Part shown: positions 1-11,118 of the stretch, one piece after another | How the letters are laid out: each line of letters opens with the position of its first letter | How positions within the stretch are numbered: position 1 is the stretch's first letter | Assembly (NCBI GenBank): GCA_023428295.1 | Contig: JAEYYV010000023.1 | Span: forward strand, 1-21,600 | Reading direction: 5' to 3' | DNA length: 21,600 nt | Source: Pseudomonadota bacterium | GTDB taxonomy: Bacteria > Myxococcota_A > Polyangia > Haliangiales > Haliangiaceae | The notes under the pieces: model-generated | The model's input: only the letters and a program-made list of their open reading frames with translations | Told to the model about the DNA's origin: nothing | The model's database searches: none | Position numbers and translations under genes: made by a program

Positions 1-410
1 AAGCTGACGTGCGTGTTGATCACGGTGGTCTGGTTCGCCAGCTCGACGCGCACGAAGCCCTTGCCGCCGTCCGTGGGAAACGCCTCCGCGCGCACGAGCC
101 GCGCACCGCTGTCGCGCACGATCGTCACGAGGTACTCGGCCGGGTCGCGCAGTGACTCCGCCGTCGGTTTGCGAAACGATGGCACGCGCGGGTACTTCGT
201 CGCGAACAGCTCGCCTTCCTCGACGTCGCGCAGCATCGCGAGCTGATCGCCCGACACCTCCTGCAAGCAGATCACCTCGGCCGGCGTGGCCGCGATGAAG
301 TCCGCGATCGAGCCGACGCGCGATCGCTCGTCGTTCCAGTGGCTGATCGCAGGCTCGCTCCAGTTCACCGCGTGGATGCGATGGAGCACGTTCCAGCTCA
401 CGATGATCAC
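1..410 (-). CDS. Endonuclease/exonuclease/phosphatase (EEP) family protein, 3' end missing
   Basis: This gene continues past the left edge; about 136 N-terminal codons are visible. The family is the DNase I/exonuclease III-like metal-dependent phosphoesterase fold, which cleaves phosphodiesters in DNA, RNA, lipids or inositol phosphates. Visible motifs are SWNVLH near residue 5 (the Asn that helps bind metal), LQEVSGDQ near residue 47 (the metal-binding Glu) and NTHVS close to the edge. The start is taken as GTG at 410-408 (VIIVSWNV); a second GTG at 401-399 is possible. No good Shine-Dalgarno sequence is seen. It starts 29 nt after the lon stop on the same strand, so it is probably co-transcribed with lon. 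There is no signal peptide, which suggests a cytoplasmic enzyme. The catalytic His/Asp residues of the C-terminal half lie outside the window, so the substrate cannot be told. Confidence 0.85.
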   Translation of the reverse strand, partial: MIIVSWNVLHRIHAVNWSEPAISHWNDERSRVGSIADFIAATPAEVICLQEVSGDQLAMLRDVEEGELFATKYPRVPSFRKPTAESLRDPAEYLVTIVRDSGARLVRAEAFPTDGGKGFVRVELANQTTVINTHVS

Positions 411-439
411 GGCTGGAGAATCGCACGTCCGACGCGCGA

Positions 440-2866
<2,427 letters not shown>

Positions 2867-2937
2867 GGTCTGATACTCTAGGTCGCACAACAACTTGGGC
2901 AAGAAATCGGGGCCCCCCAACACGGGTGTGTGGTGTT

Positions 2938-2966
2938 TTTGCCACGTAGTCCGCGGCAAATTTGCC
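2938..2966. promoter_or_regulatory. Dyad half-sites between lon and the PilZ gene
   Basis: Three copies of one 6-bp half-site lie in the divergent lon/PilZ intergenic region: TTTGCC at 2938-2943, GGCAAA at 2955-2960 and TTTGCC at 2961-2966. The last two form a perfect 12-bp palindrome (GGCAAATTTGCC, 2955-2966), and the outer pair forms TTTGCC-N11-GGCAAA. Such dyads often bind dimeric repressors or activators. The position could serve either gene. The regulator is unknown. Confidence 0.4.
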
Positions 2967-2988
2967 CTGCTCCCGACGGATCGATACT
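2962..2988 (+). promoter_or_regulatory. Possible sigma70-type promoter for the PilZ gene
   Basis: TTGCCC at 2962-2967, with GATACT at 2983-2988 after a 15-bp spacer, resembles weak -35 and -10 hexamers. It overlaps the GGCAAATTTGCC palindrome, so a protein bound there would compete with polymerase. It would give a leader of about 95 nt before the ATG at 3091. The spacer is short and neither hexamer is a full match. Confidence 0.25.
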
Positions 2989-3090
2989 CGTCCGCTACCC
3001 CAAGGATCTGTCTTCGATCCCGATCCGGTCGTAAGGAGCCTTTCACTCGCGGGTCGTGGCATTCGCGCTGCTCTAACCGGGTGCAGCAAC

Positions 3091-4821
3091 ATGCAGCAGG
3101 GAGGGGAAGCGCTCGTCGAGGCGTTCCTGATCGTCGACCAACCGCGCCAGCGACTCGGTCACTGGAGTCACGCGCTCTCGCCGCTCGATGATCAGGCAGC
3201 CCCTCCACTCGCGAACGTCCGCGCCTTCTGGGATCCGACCACGGACCAGGCGCTGATCAACCTCGCGTACGATCCGCTCGCGCTCGGCAGCGATCGCCTG
3301 CACTACGTCGTCGAGATCGCGCTCCTCGCGGAGCTCGGCATGATCCAGCCGGCCGAGCTGTCGCTCGGTGATCGCCGTCGCTTCCTCGAGGAGCGACTCG
3401 CGCGCTGCACGCTGCGCGTCGATCACCAGCGCAACGTCGTCGGCGCGCTCGTCGAACTCGTGCGGCTCATCCGCGAGCTCAAGTCACCGTCGGGGCGCAT
3501 GGTCGCTCTGCCGCGCGGAGACACGCAGGATCCCGTGATGCTCGTGAAGGCGAAGGGCACGCGTGACAATCTCCCGCAGCCGCACGCGAGCGGTCCGTTG
3601 CCGCCGCCGCTGCGCACTCGCATCGAAGCATCGCCGCCGCCGACGCGCGTGGTGCCCGAAGGATCGCCGCGCGTCACCGGCAACGTGGTTCGCAACTACC
3701 ACCGCGCGCCGACGGTGCAGATGCCGCCGGAGGAGATCGAGCGCCGCGCGATCGAGTCGGCGACACCGCGCGGGATCGCCCCTGGCGAATCGCTGCGCAT
3801 GCCCGTCTCTCCTCCGCCGATTCCGCGCGCGATGAACGAGAGGCCCACCGAGAGAACGCAGCTCGCGCAGCCGAGCATCATCTACGCACGCTACCTGCGC
3901 AGTGGCCGCTGGGTGCCGATCCGCGTCGGTGCGCTGTCGCTCAAAGGCGCGGCGCTGATGGCAGGCGCGCTGCCACGCATCAACGATCACGTCGATGTCG
4001 CGCTGTCGTTCGGCGGTCATAGCGCGCTCGTGCGCGGCAACGTGGGCAAGATCTCGTCGATGGAAGAGGCGAGTGCGAGCGGCGCATCGTCGTTCAACGT
4101 GAGCTTCCAGCTCGACGATGCATCGCGACGCCAGCTCACCGCGCTGCTCACCGCTGCACGCGCTGCGAAGATCACGATCAAGCCACCGCCTCCGCGCACC
4201 GCGCGTCGCTTCCCCGTCGACTGGCAGTTCTCGCTGCAGACGAACAAGGGCATCGTGAAGAGCGAGGCGCTCGATGTCTCGCGCGATGGCATGTTCATCC
4301 ATCCGCAGCACGCGCTGATCCTCGGTACCACCGTGAACTTCTCGAGCGTGCTCGACGATGGCGGCGCTCCCATCTCCGGCCGCGCGAAGATCGTCCGTCA
4401 CATCACCGAGGTCGAGGCGCGCACTGCCGGTCTCGCCGCGGGCTACGGCCTCTACATCAGCGAGATGGGTCACGACGATCGTGCGCGCTGGCTCGCGTTC
4501 CTCGATCGCATCGAGCGTCGCTCCGAGCGCCGCATCCTGATCGGCGCGGGACCTTCGCGGCTGCAAGAGATCCAGTCGGACCTCGCCGCCGTCGGCTACG
4601 CGGTGACGGGCGCGACGGATCCGGGCGCACTCGTGCAGCTCGCCGGTGGTGACGTGCGACCGGTGGACGCGGCGCTCCTCGACGCGGGATGGCTCACGCC
4701 GCAAACGTCCCCTGAATGGGTCGAGTCCTTGTTCTCGGCGCGCAACGTTCCGTGCGTGCAGCTCCACGGCGACGCGAAGCGCGCACGCGCCATCGTCGAC
4801 CAGCTGCTGATCCTCGCGTGA
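3091..4821 (+). CDS. Tandem PilZ-domain protein with C-terminal receiver-like domain
   Basis: This 576-aa protein is a probable cyclic-di-GMP effector. The canonical PilZ domain spans about residues 365-475, with the ligand-binding RxxxR motif at 369-373 (RTARR) and DxSxxG at 395-400 (DVSRDG). A second, degenerate PilZ-like domain precedes it (about 264-360), where GALSLKG stands in for DxSxxG. Residues 481-576 look like a receiver domain: a beta strand RRILIGAG and LLDAGW with Asp at 531 where the phosphoacceptor would be, but the N-terminal acidic pocket is poorly conserved. The N-terminal 120 residues are helical and unrecognised; a Pro/Arg-rich linker follows. ATG 3091 is chosen because no other usable in-frame start is near. 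A strong AAGGAG at 3033-3038 sits too far upstream to serve it. There is no signal peptide or membrane segment. It could regulate motility or surface structures; the target is unknown. Confidence 0.85.
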   Translation: MQQGGEALVEAFLIVDQPRQRLGHWSHALSPLDDQAAPPLANVRAFWDPTTDQALINLAYDPLALGSDRLHYVVEIALLAELGMIQPAELSLGDRRRFLEERLARCTLRVDHQRNVVGALVELVRLIRELKSPSGRMVALPRGDTQDPVMLVKAKGTRDNLPQPHASGPLPPPLRTRIEASPPPTRVVPEGSPRVTGNVVRNYHRAPTVQMPPEEIERRAIESATPRGIAPGESLRMPVSPPPIPRAMNERPTERTQLAQPSIIYARYLRSGRWVPIRVGALSLKGAALMAGALPRINDHVDVALSFGGHSALVRGNVGKISSMEEASASGASSFNVSFQLDDASRRQLTALLTAARAAKITIKPPPPRTARRFPVDWQFSLQTNKGIVKSEALDVSRDGMFIHPQHALILGTTVNFSSVLDDGGAPISGRAKIVRHITEVEARTAGLAAGYGLYISEMGHDDRARWLAFLDRIERRSERRILIGAGPSRLQEIQSDLAAVGYAVTGATDPGALVQLAGGDVRPVDAALLDAGWLTPQTSPEWVESLFSARNVPCVQLHGDAKRARAIVDQLLILA

Positions 4822-4927
4822 TCGAGATCGCGCGCTCCTACACGCGCTCGGATCATCAACACTCGTTCACAACGTGGCGATCCAGCACAGGCCAGCGTGG
4901 TGGTCGGACCGAAACGCGCTCGTAAGT

Positions 4928-4942
4928 GACCGATACTCGGTC
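4928..4942. promoter_or_regulatory. GACCGA-N3-TCGGTC dyad upstream of the outer-membrane protein gene
   Basis: This is a perfect 6-bp inverted repeat with a 3-nt spacer, 62 nt before the ATG at 5005. It contains GATACT (4932-4937), which could be a -10 hexamer, but no convincing -35 is found 16-18 bp upstream. It could be an operator or a small RNA hairpin. The rest of the 183-nt gap (4822-5004) shows nothing else. Confidence 0.3.
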
Positions 4943-5004
4943 CCTTCACGAACTCGCATGCTGGCCCCAGACTTGCGAAGATTTCGGCCGGAAGGACACC
5001 CCTG

Positions 5005-5670
5005 ATGAAGCCTACCAAGTTGCTCTTCGTTCTCGCGTTCATGCTCCTCGTGCCGACCGTGGCGTCGGCGCAAGGTTACGGTCGTCGCGGTGGCGGCGGG
5101 TACTACAACAACGCTCCGCCCACGTATCAGCTGCCCGGCGGCTTCTGGAATCGCCAAGGCCGGCTGACCTTCGGCGGCAGCTTCGGCCTCGGCGCGATGA
5201 GCGATCGTTTCGGCGACATCGAGTGCGCCGACTGCGATTACAACCCGCTGTCGGCCATGCTCGAAGGCCACATCGGTGGCTTCATCGGTCCGCGCCTCGC
5301 GCTCCTCGGTGAAGTCGGCGTCAACGGTCAGACGGTGTCGTCGAATCGCTTCAGCGGTGACACCACCACGCTGGTCCAGAGCACGCTCATGATCGCGGCG
5401 CAGTTCTGGGTCACCCCGCAGCTCTGGATCAAGGGCGGCATCGGCTTCGCGAACCTTCGCCTCGAGCGCAGCTATTACGGTGATGGCATCGTCGACGCGA
5501 CGTCGATCCCCGAGAACGGCCTGGCGATCATGGGTGCGGTCGGTTACGAGCTCCTCAGCGCGCGGAACTTCTCGATCGATCTCACCGGTCGTCTCGTGAA
5601 CGGTGCGTACAAAGGCATCGACAACACGGTGACCGGCGCGACGATCGGCGTCGGCATCAACTGGTACTAG
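5005..5670 (+). CDS. Outer-membrane beta-barrel protein
   Basis: This 221-aa exported protein has a clear Sec signal peptide: KPTK, then a hydrophobic LLFVLAFMLLV core, and cleavage after ASA near residue 23. A short Gly/Arg/Tyr-rich stretch follows (GYGRRGGGGYYNN), then alternating hydrophobic/polar strands rich in Gly and aromatics. It ends in INWY, the aromatic terminus typical of proteins handled by the BAM complex. The length fits an 8-stranded OmpA/OmpW-like barrel. Two cysteines (ECADCD, near residue 75) may form a disulfide. The start is supported by GAAGGA at 4991-4996, eight bases before ATG. The gene stands alone between the PilZ gene and a terminator hairpin. It is probably structural or a small pore; no specific function can be assigned. 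Confidence 0.8.
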   Translation: MKPTKLLFVLAFMLLVPTVASAQGYGRRGGGGYYNNAPPTYQLPGGFWNRQGRLTFGGSFGLGAMSDRFGDIECADCDYNPLSAMLEGHIGGFIGPRLALLGEVGVNGQTVSSNRFSGDTTTLVQSTLMIAAQFWVTPQLWIKGGIGFANLRLERSYYGDGIVDATSIPENGLAIMGAVGYELLSARNFSIDLTGRLVNGAYKGIDNTVTGATIGVGINWY

Positions 5671-5697
5671 CCACCAACCCTCCTCGGTCCTCGCGTG

Positions 5698-5715
5698 TGG
5701 CGCCTTCGGGCGCCA
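5698..5715 (+). terminator. TTCG-loop terminator hairpin
   Basis: A perfect 7-bp GC-rich stem (TGGCGCC / GGCGCCA) closes a TTCG tetraloop, followed by TTCGCATTTT. It lies 27 nt after the stop of the outer-membrane protein gene. A cytochrome gene converges from the other side and ends at 5743. The T-rich side follows in the plus direction, so it most likely ends the plus-strand transcript. On the minus strand it could act as a weaker stop. Confidence 0.7.
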
Positions 5716-5742
5716 TTCGCATTTTCGGTGACCGCACCCAAA

Positions 5743-8208
5743 CTACTGGAACAGGTCGGGGCAGGCATCGAACGCCGCGCCACTCTGCGGGTCTTTCGGG
5801 AGCTCGATCTCGGGCGTCGACGCGTCGATGGACAAGAGGAACGCGACGAGGTCGTCGAGCTTGCCCGCGCTGTTCAGCACGACACCGAAGTTCGCGTTGC
5901 CGGCCGTCGTGTGGAACTGCCAGCGCGGATCCGCGAACAGCTCGTTCAGCGTCGGTGCTTGGCCGTGATGCAGATATGGCGCGCCGAGGGCGAGCCCGTA
6001 CAGCGACGGCACGTTGTATCCCGAGCGACCTTGCGCGCGCGGTGCAGCGCCCGGGCGAATCTCGAGCGCGTCGGTGCGCGCGGTGTCCGTGGGAACACCG
6101 AACGTGCCGACGTTGCGCAGCGAGCACGCACTCTGCGCGACGCCGACGGCGATATCCGCAGGGCCCGTGTCGTCGGCGAGGATCGCCGGCTGCGCGGAGA
6201 CGAACGTGCGATCGATCGCCGGGTTCGGCGGTTGAGCGACGCTGTACATCCACGTCGACGGGAAGAACGTCGGGATCGCGAACTGCGTCGCGGCGAGCGA
6301 GGTCTGCGTCGCAGCGGCCGGCGTGAAGAACCGGCGCGACACCGTCCAGCCCGAACCGCCGTGGCACTTCGCGCAGCCACCATCGACGAACAGCTGGCGA
6401 CCGCGCGCGACGGCGTCGGCGGGCGTTGCTTTGCGCGCTTTGACGGGCGCGATGGTCTTCACGAAGTTGTCGATGTCGTCCCAATCTTTGTGGCCGCACA
6501 GCGCCGCGTCTTGCAGCTCCTTGAGCGGCTTCTGCAGACCATTGATGCCGGCGAGCGAGACCTGCGTCTCCTTGTCGAGCTTGTTGCAGTCCGCTTGCGC
6601 CGGCGCTTCGGTGATCGCGCCGAGGCCGCCCGACACGTCGCGCGTGTTGCGCTCGAAGTCGTGATGCTCGTCGAAGATGCCGGTCCAGTTGAACACGCGT
6701 TGCTTCTGCGGACCGGGGCCGTGCGAGAAGCTGCCGTCCTGCGAGGTGGACTGGCGCGGTCCCGCGGCGAAGATCCACGTGACGTTGTCGGAGTAACCGT
6801 CGGGGTGACACGAGCTACACGCGGACCAGCCTTCGCCACCGGCGGCACCGTTCTGCTGCGCGGCCGACCAGCGACCACGCCCCGTGAAGTAGAAGCGTTT
6901 GCCGCGCTGGATGCTCGCTTCCGTGGCGTTCGCCGGCGCGGGCGATGCTTCGAACGTGCCGGCGAGCGATTGCGAGTCGAGCGCGACCACGCCGAGGCGG
7001 CGCGAGATCCAGCAGTTCACGTACGCCTTCATGTTGACCGAATCGACGACGAGGCCCGTCGGGTTCTGGCACTTGCCGATCGTGTCGTTGCCCGCGAGAT
7101 CGATCTGCTTGTTCTGCGACGAGCCGATCGTCACCGGATCGCCGAACGTGATGCGCGTCATGACGTCACCGGTGAGACCGACCGCGTACGCGACGTTGGA
7201 TTCGTCGACGAACGAGATGTCGGCGAGCTGACCGGGGATGAAGCGCGGCGACGCTGGCGACGGAGTGGGAATCGCGTCGTAGATCTTGCGTGCGAGGTTG
7301 GTGGTGCCGCCCGCGCCGGTGATCTCGGTGGCTGACTCGAGATCACCGACGTGGACGACCGGGAACACGTTGTTGTCGAAGCGCGTCGGACCTTCGGGCG
7401 ATGCAGCGGTGCTCGCGACGAACACGCGGCCATTCGCGACGGCGACCGCGCTCAGCTGATTCGGCGACGCGAACACCGTCGCGTTCCCGGCGACGCCGCC
7501 TTGCGGGAAGCCACTGTCGATCGGCGCGAGATCGATCGACCGGTAGGTAGAGAGATCCGCGAGCGAGTAGAGGCGCACCTTGCCCGTGCGCCCGGTGTCC
7601 TTGGCTTCGCCGCCCGGCGTTGCAACGCCGAAGAACTGCGTGACGACGAGCGTCTCGTCCTCGTCGCTCGTGTCGAGGTTGTTCGTGATGGTGAGCGCGC
7701 GCGGGCGATCTACATCGATCGACTCGAGCACTTCCATCGTCTTCGTATCGATGACGCTGACGCGGCTCTCTGCCATCTCCGCGACGAACAGCTTCTTGCC
7801 GCTCGGCGACAGCGCGAGCGCGACGGGCTCGGCGCCGACTTCGACGGTCGCGTCGATCGACGGCGTCCCGCCATCGACGCCCACGATGCGAACAACGCTG
7901 CCATCGGCGCGATTGGCGACGAACGCGGTCGTGCCGTTCGACGCGAACACCACGCTCGACGGATTGCCGCCTGTCGCGATCTTCGACAGCCGCGAGTTAT
8001 CGGACGTCTGGAACACGCTGAGCGACCCATCGTCGGGGTTGACCATCGCGACGCGCGCGCGATCGTCGGACAGCGCGATCGTGCTCGACTTCGATGCGTG
8101 CGCGAGCGGAACGATCTCGTCCTCTTCTTCTTCCGGCGGCGTCGCATCGTCACCACATCCGGCGGCCAGCGCGAGACCTGCCAGAACGAGTCTCTTCAAA
8201 TCGATCAT
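5743..8208 (-). CDS. Lipoprotein with beta-propeller and diheme cytochrome c peroxidase-like domains
   Basis: This 821-aa protein starts at ATG 8208 (MIDLKRLVLAGLALAAGC), with an AGGAGGT ribosome site at 8212-8218. The lipobox LAAGC places it on a membrane facing the periplasm or cell surface. A Glu-rich spacer follows. Residues of about 40-440 carry YVTN/NHL-like beta-propeller repeats (VAMVNPDDGSLSVF, TAFVANRADGSVVRI, KLFVAEMAESRVSVIDT). The C-terminal half has two CxxCH heme sites, C464-C467-H468 (CSSCH) and C612-C615-H616 (CAKCH). It ends with a cytochrome c peroxidase/MauG-like stretch (YLHHGQAPTLNELFADPRW near residue 770). The role is probably periplasmic or surface electron transfer or peroxide reduction. 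The substrate is unknown. It lies 130 nt downstream of clpX on the same strand but has its own strong ribosome site. Confidence 0.85.
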   Translation of the reverse strand: MIDLKRLVLAGLALAAGCGDDATPPEEEEDEIVPLAHASKSSTIALSDDRARVAMVNPDDGSLSVFQTSDNSRLSKIATGGNPSSVVFASNGTTAFVANRADGSVVRIVGVDGGTPSIDATVEVGAEPVALALSPSGKKLFVAEMAESRVSVIDTKTMEVLESIDVDRPRALTITNNLDTSDEDETLVVTQFFGVATPGGEAKDTGRTGKVRLYSLADLSTYRSIDLAPIDSGFPQGGVAGNATVFASPNQLSAVAVANGRVFVASTAASPEGPTRFDNNVFPVVHVGDLESATEITGAGGTTNLARKIYDAIPTPSPASPRFIPGQLADISFVDESNVAYAVGLTGDVMTRITFGDPVTIGSSQNKQIDLAGNDTIGKCQNPTGLVVDSVNMKAYVNCWISRRLGVVALDSQSLAGTFEASPAPANATEASIQRGKRFYFTGRGRWSAAQQNGAAGGEGWSACSSCHPDGYSDNVTWIFAAGPRQSTSQDGSFSHGPGPQKQRVFNWTGIFDEHHDFERNTRDVSGGLGAITEAPAQADCNKLDKETQVSLAGINGLQKPLKELQDAALCGHKDWDDIDNFVKTIAPVKARKATPADAVARGRQLFVDGGCAKCHGGSGWTVSRRFFTPAAATQTSLAATQFAIPTFFPSTWMYSVAQPPNPAIDRTFVSAQPAILADDTGPADIAVGVAQSACSLRNVGTFGVPTDTARTDALEIRPGAAPRAQGRSGYNVPSLYGLALGAPYLHHGQAPTLNELFADPRWQFHTTAGNANFGVVLNSAGKLDDLVAFLLSIDASTPEIELPKDPQSGAAFDACPDLFQ

Positions 8209-8337
8209 CGAACCTCCTGAGAACCAGAGGAGGGCACGCCGACCAAGTCGCAATCGTCGCGTAAGTGCTCGTCAGAACGGCACGCCTACACGACGTACAG
8301 GCGCGAATGCGTTGCGGCCGCGCAAGCCGAACCCGCG
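8209..8337. other. Gap between clpX and the cytochrome gene
   Basis: These 129 bases hold the ribosome site of the cytochrome gene and a short GC hairpin, TTGCG-GCCG-CGCAA (8312-8325), just after the clpX stop. The hairpin could be a weak terminator for the clp transcript, but it has no T run. No clear promoter hexamers are seen. Confidence 0.3.
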
Positions 8338-9609
<1,272 letters not shown>

Positions 9610-9659
9610 CGGAACCCCAAGCGTACCGTGGGTGGGTGCGGCCGACCAGCCGCGGCGAA

Positions 9660-10289
9660 CTACTTGTCCTTCTTGTCGTCCGGCTTCTTCTTCGCCGTGA
9701 CGAGGACCTCGTCGATGAGGCCGTACTCTTTGGCGACCGCGGCGGACATGAAGTTGTCGCGGTCCGTGTCGTTCTTGATCTTGTCGACGGGCTGACCGGT
9801 GTGCTTGCTATACAGCTCGTTCAGCGTGTCGCGCGTCTTCAAGATCTCCTTGGTGTGGATCTCGATGTCCGTCGCCTGACCTTGGAAGCCGGCGAGCGGC
9901 TGGTGGATCATCACGCGCGAGTGGGGCAGGGCGTACCGCTTGCCCTTGGTGCCCGCGGCGAGGAGGAAGCTACCCATCGACGCTGCTTGGCCCATGCAGA
10001 TCGTGGCCACGTCGCAGTGCAGGTACTGCATCGTGTCGTAGATCGCGAGACCCGCCGAGACGTGACCGCCGGGCGAGTTGATGTACAGCATGATGTCCTT
10101 CTCCGGCTCTTCGGAGTCGAGGAACAGGAGCTGCGCGATGACGACGTTGGCGACCTCGTCGTTGATCCCGGTCCCGAGGAAGATGATCCGATCCTTCAGG
10201 AGACGCGAGAAGATGTCCCATCCACGCTCACCACGGTGCGTCTGTTCGATGACCGTCGGGACCAAGTAGCTCATCGGCGGAATCTTCAT
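9660..10289 (-). CDS. clpP: ClpP, serine protease subunit of ClpXP
   Basis: ClpP is the tetradecameric proteolytic chamber that works with ClpX, whose gene follows 50 nt downstream. With ATG at 10289 (MKIPPMSYLVPTVIEQ) it is 209 aa, the usual length. The catalytic Ser is in GQAASMGSF, the His in SRVMIHQP and the Asp in DTDRDNFMS; the oligomerisation and substrate strand YINSPGGHVSAGLAIYD is also present. It ends in a Lys/Asp-rich tail (KKKPDDKKDK). The frame is open to ATG 10325, but those 12 residues do not look like ClpP. A strong AGGAGGGG (10307-10314) lies 17 nt before ATG 10289, which is unusually far. A later start at MSYLV (10274) is also possible. No tig gene precedes it. Confidence 0.97.
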   Translation of the reverse strand: MKIPPMSYLVPTVIEQTHRGERGWDIFSRLLKDRIIFLGTGINDEVANVVIAQLLFLDSEEPEKDIMLYINSPGGHVSAGLAIYDTMQYLHCDVATICMGQAASMGSFLLAAGTKGKRYALPHSRVMIHQPLAGFQGQATDIEIHTKEILKTRDTLNELYSKHTGQPVDKIKNDTDRDNFMSAAVAKEYGLIDEVLVTAKKKPDDKKDK

Positions 10290-10365
10290 TACGCCGACTG
10301 TACGAGCCCCTCCTGGCGCATGCAATGCGTCGGAGCGTCAGCTGCCCGCTCGGGCAGGACCGTGG

Positions 10366-11034
10366 TTACCGACGAGCTGCGGCGCCCTTGGAATATGAAA
10401 TCAACTTCGCGTTGACCTCATTCGTGGTGCCGTGATGCGCGTAGTGAAACCGCGAGATTCCCGTGCCCGGCTCGATCTCGAACGTCTGCTCGTCGGGGCC
10501 CGTGTAGAACGAGAGCGCATATCCGGTCTCGACCGCGGTCACGCGCCAGCAGTAGACCATCTCGGCGCTCGGGCAGATCTTCTGGCCATCGATCACCGGC
10601 CACGAGAACCAGCCCTCGGCTCCGTCGAGGATCGGCTCGGGAGATGCGCCAAACAGGAAGCTGTTGCCGGAGCGGAGCACCGTTCTCTCGCTCGGGACCG
10701 GCGCCGCATCGCTGTCTTCAAACGACGCGAGATCCGTGGGCCAGCCCTTCACGCGATACGCGATGACGCCGTTGCCTTCCTTGACGTCGATCACTTCCGT
10801 CGACCACTCGAGCGTCTTGGTGGTCTCCTTGTCCGCGTCGACGTCGAACTTCTTGACCGTGACTTCGTACGTCCACTTCGCACCGCGTGCGAGCGGCAGC
10901 GGATCGGCAGCGATCATTTCTTGCCGCGTCATCGGTCCGCGCTTGCCGTTCCCGCTGCACGCAGCGCCGAAAGAAGCGACGGACAACAGAGTCGCGACGA
11001 GAGCTGTTCCCCGAGTCATCACCTTGGAGGTCAT
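10366..11034 (-). CDS. Secreted lipoprotein of unknown function
   Basis: This is a 222-aa protein when started at ATG 11034 (MTSKVMTRG); ATG 11019 is an alternative start. The signal peptide has a hydrophobic core (ALVATLLSVASFGAAC), and the Cys near residue 26 is the likely lipidation site, although the lipobox (FGAAC) is not canonical. The mature part begins with a polar linker, then LARGAKWTYEVTVKKFD and a beta-rich domain with several Trp, including the pair of Cys in KICPSAEMVYCWRV. The fold looks like an all-beta periplasmic domain, but I do not recognise the family. It lies 76 nt upstream of clpP on the same strand and might share its transcript. It diverges from the DUF4442 gene across 84 nt. 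The reading frame extends upstream to 11790, but that part is antisense to the DUF4442 gene and is not real. Confidence 0.75.
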   Translation of the reverse strand: MTSKVMTRGTALVATLLSVASFGAACSGNGKRGPMTRQEMIAADPLPLARGAKWTYEVTVKKFDVDADKETTKTLEWSTEVIDVKEGNGVIAYRVKGWPTDLASFEDSDAAPVPSERTVLRSGNSFLFGASPEPILDGAEGWFSWPVIDGQKICPSAEMVYCWRVTAVETGYALSFYTGPDEQTFEIEPGTGISRFHYAHHGTTNEVNAKLISYSKGAAARR

Positions 11035-11118
11035 CCTACTCTTCGACTCTACGCTCGACGACGAGAGATGCACGAAATCTGCGACGGGATCCGGACTCGT
11101 GGTGATAGGGTCCGCGCG

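Noticed and set aside
2867..3208. 114-residue N-terminal extension of Lon
   Set aside because: It lacks similarity to Lon N-termini, crosses the divergent control region and would overlap the start of the PilZ gene.
8312..8325. TTGCG-GCCG-CGCAA as a firm clpX terminator
   Set aside because: The stem is only 5 bp and no T run follows; it is kept only as a weak possibility.
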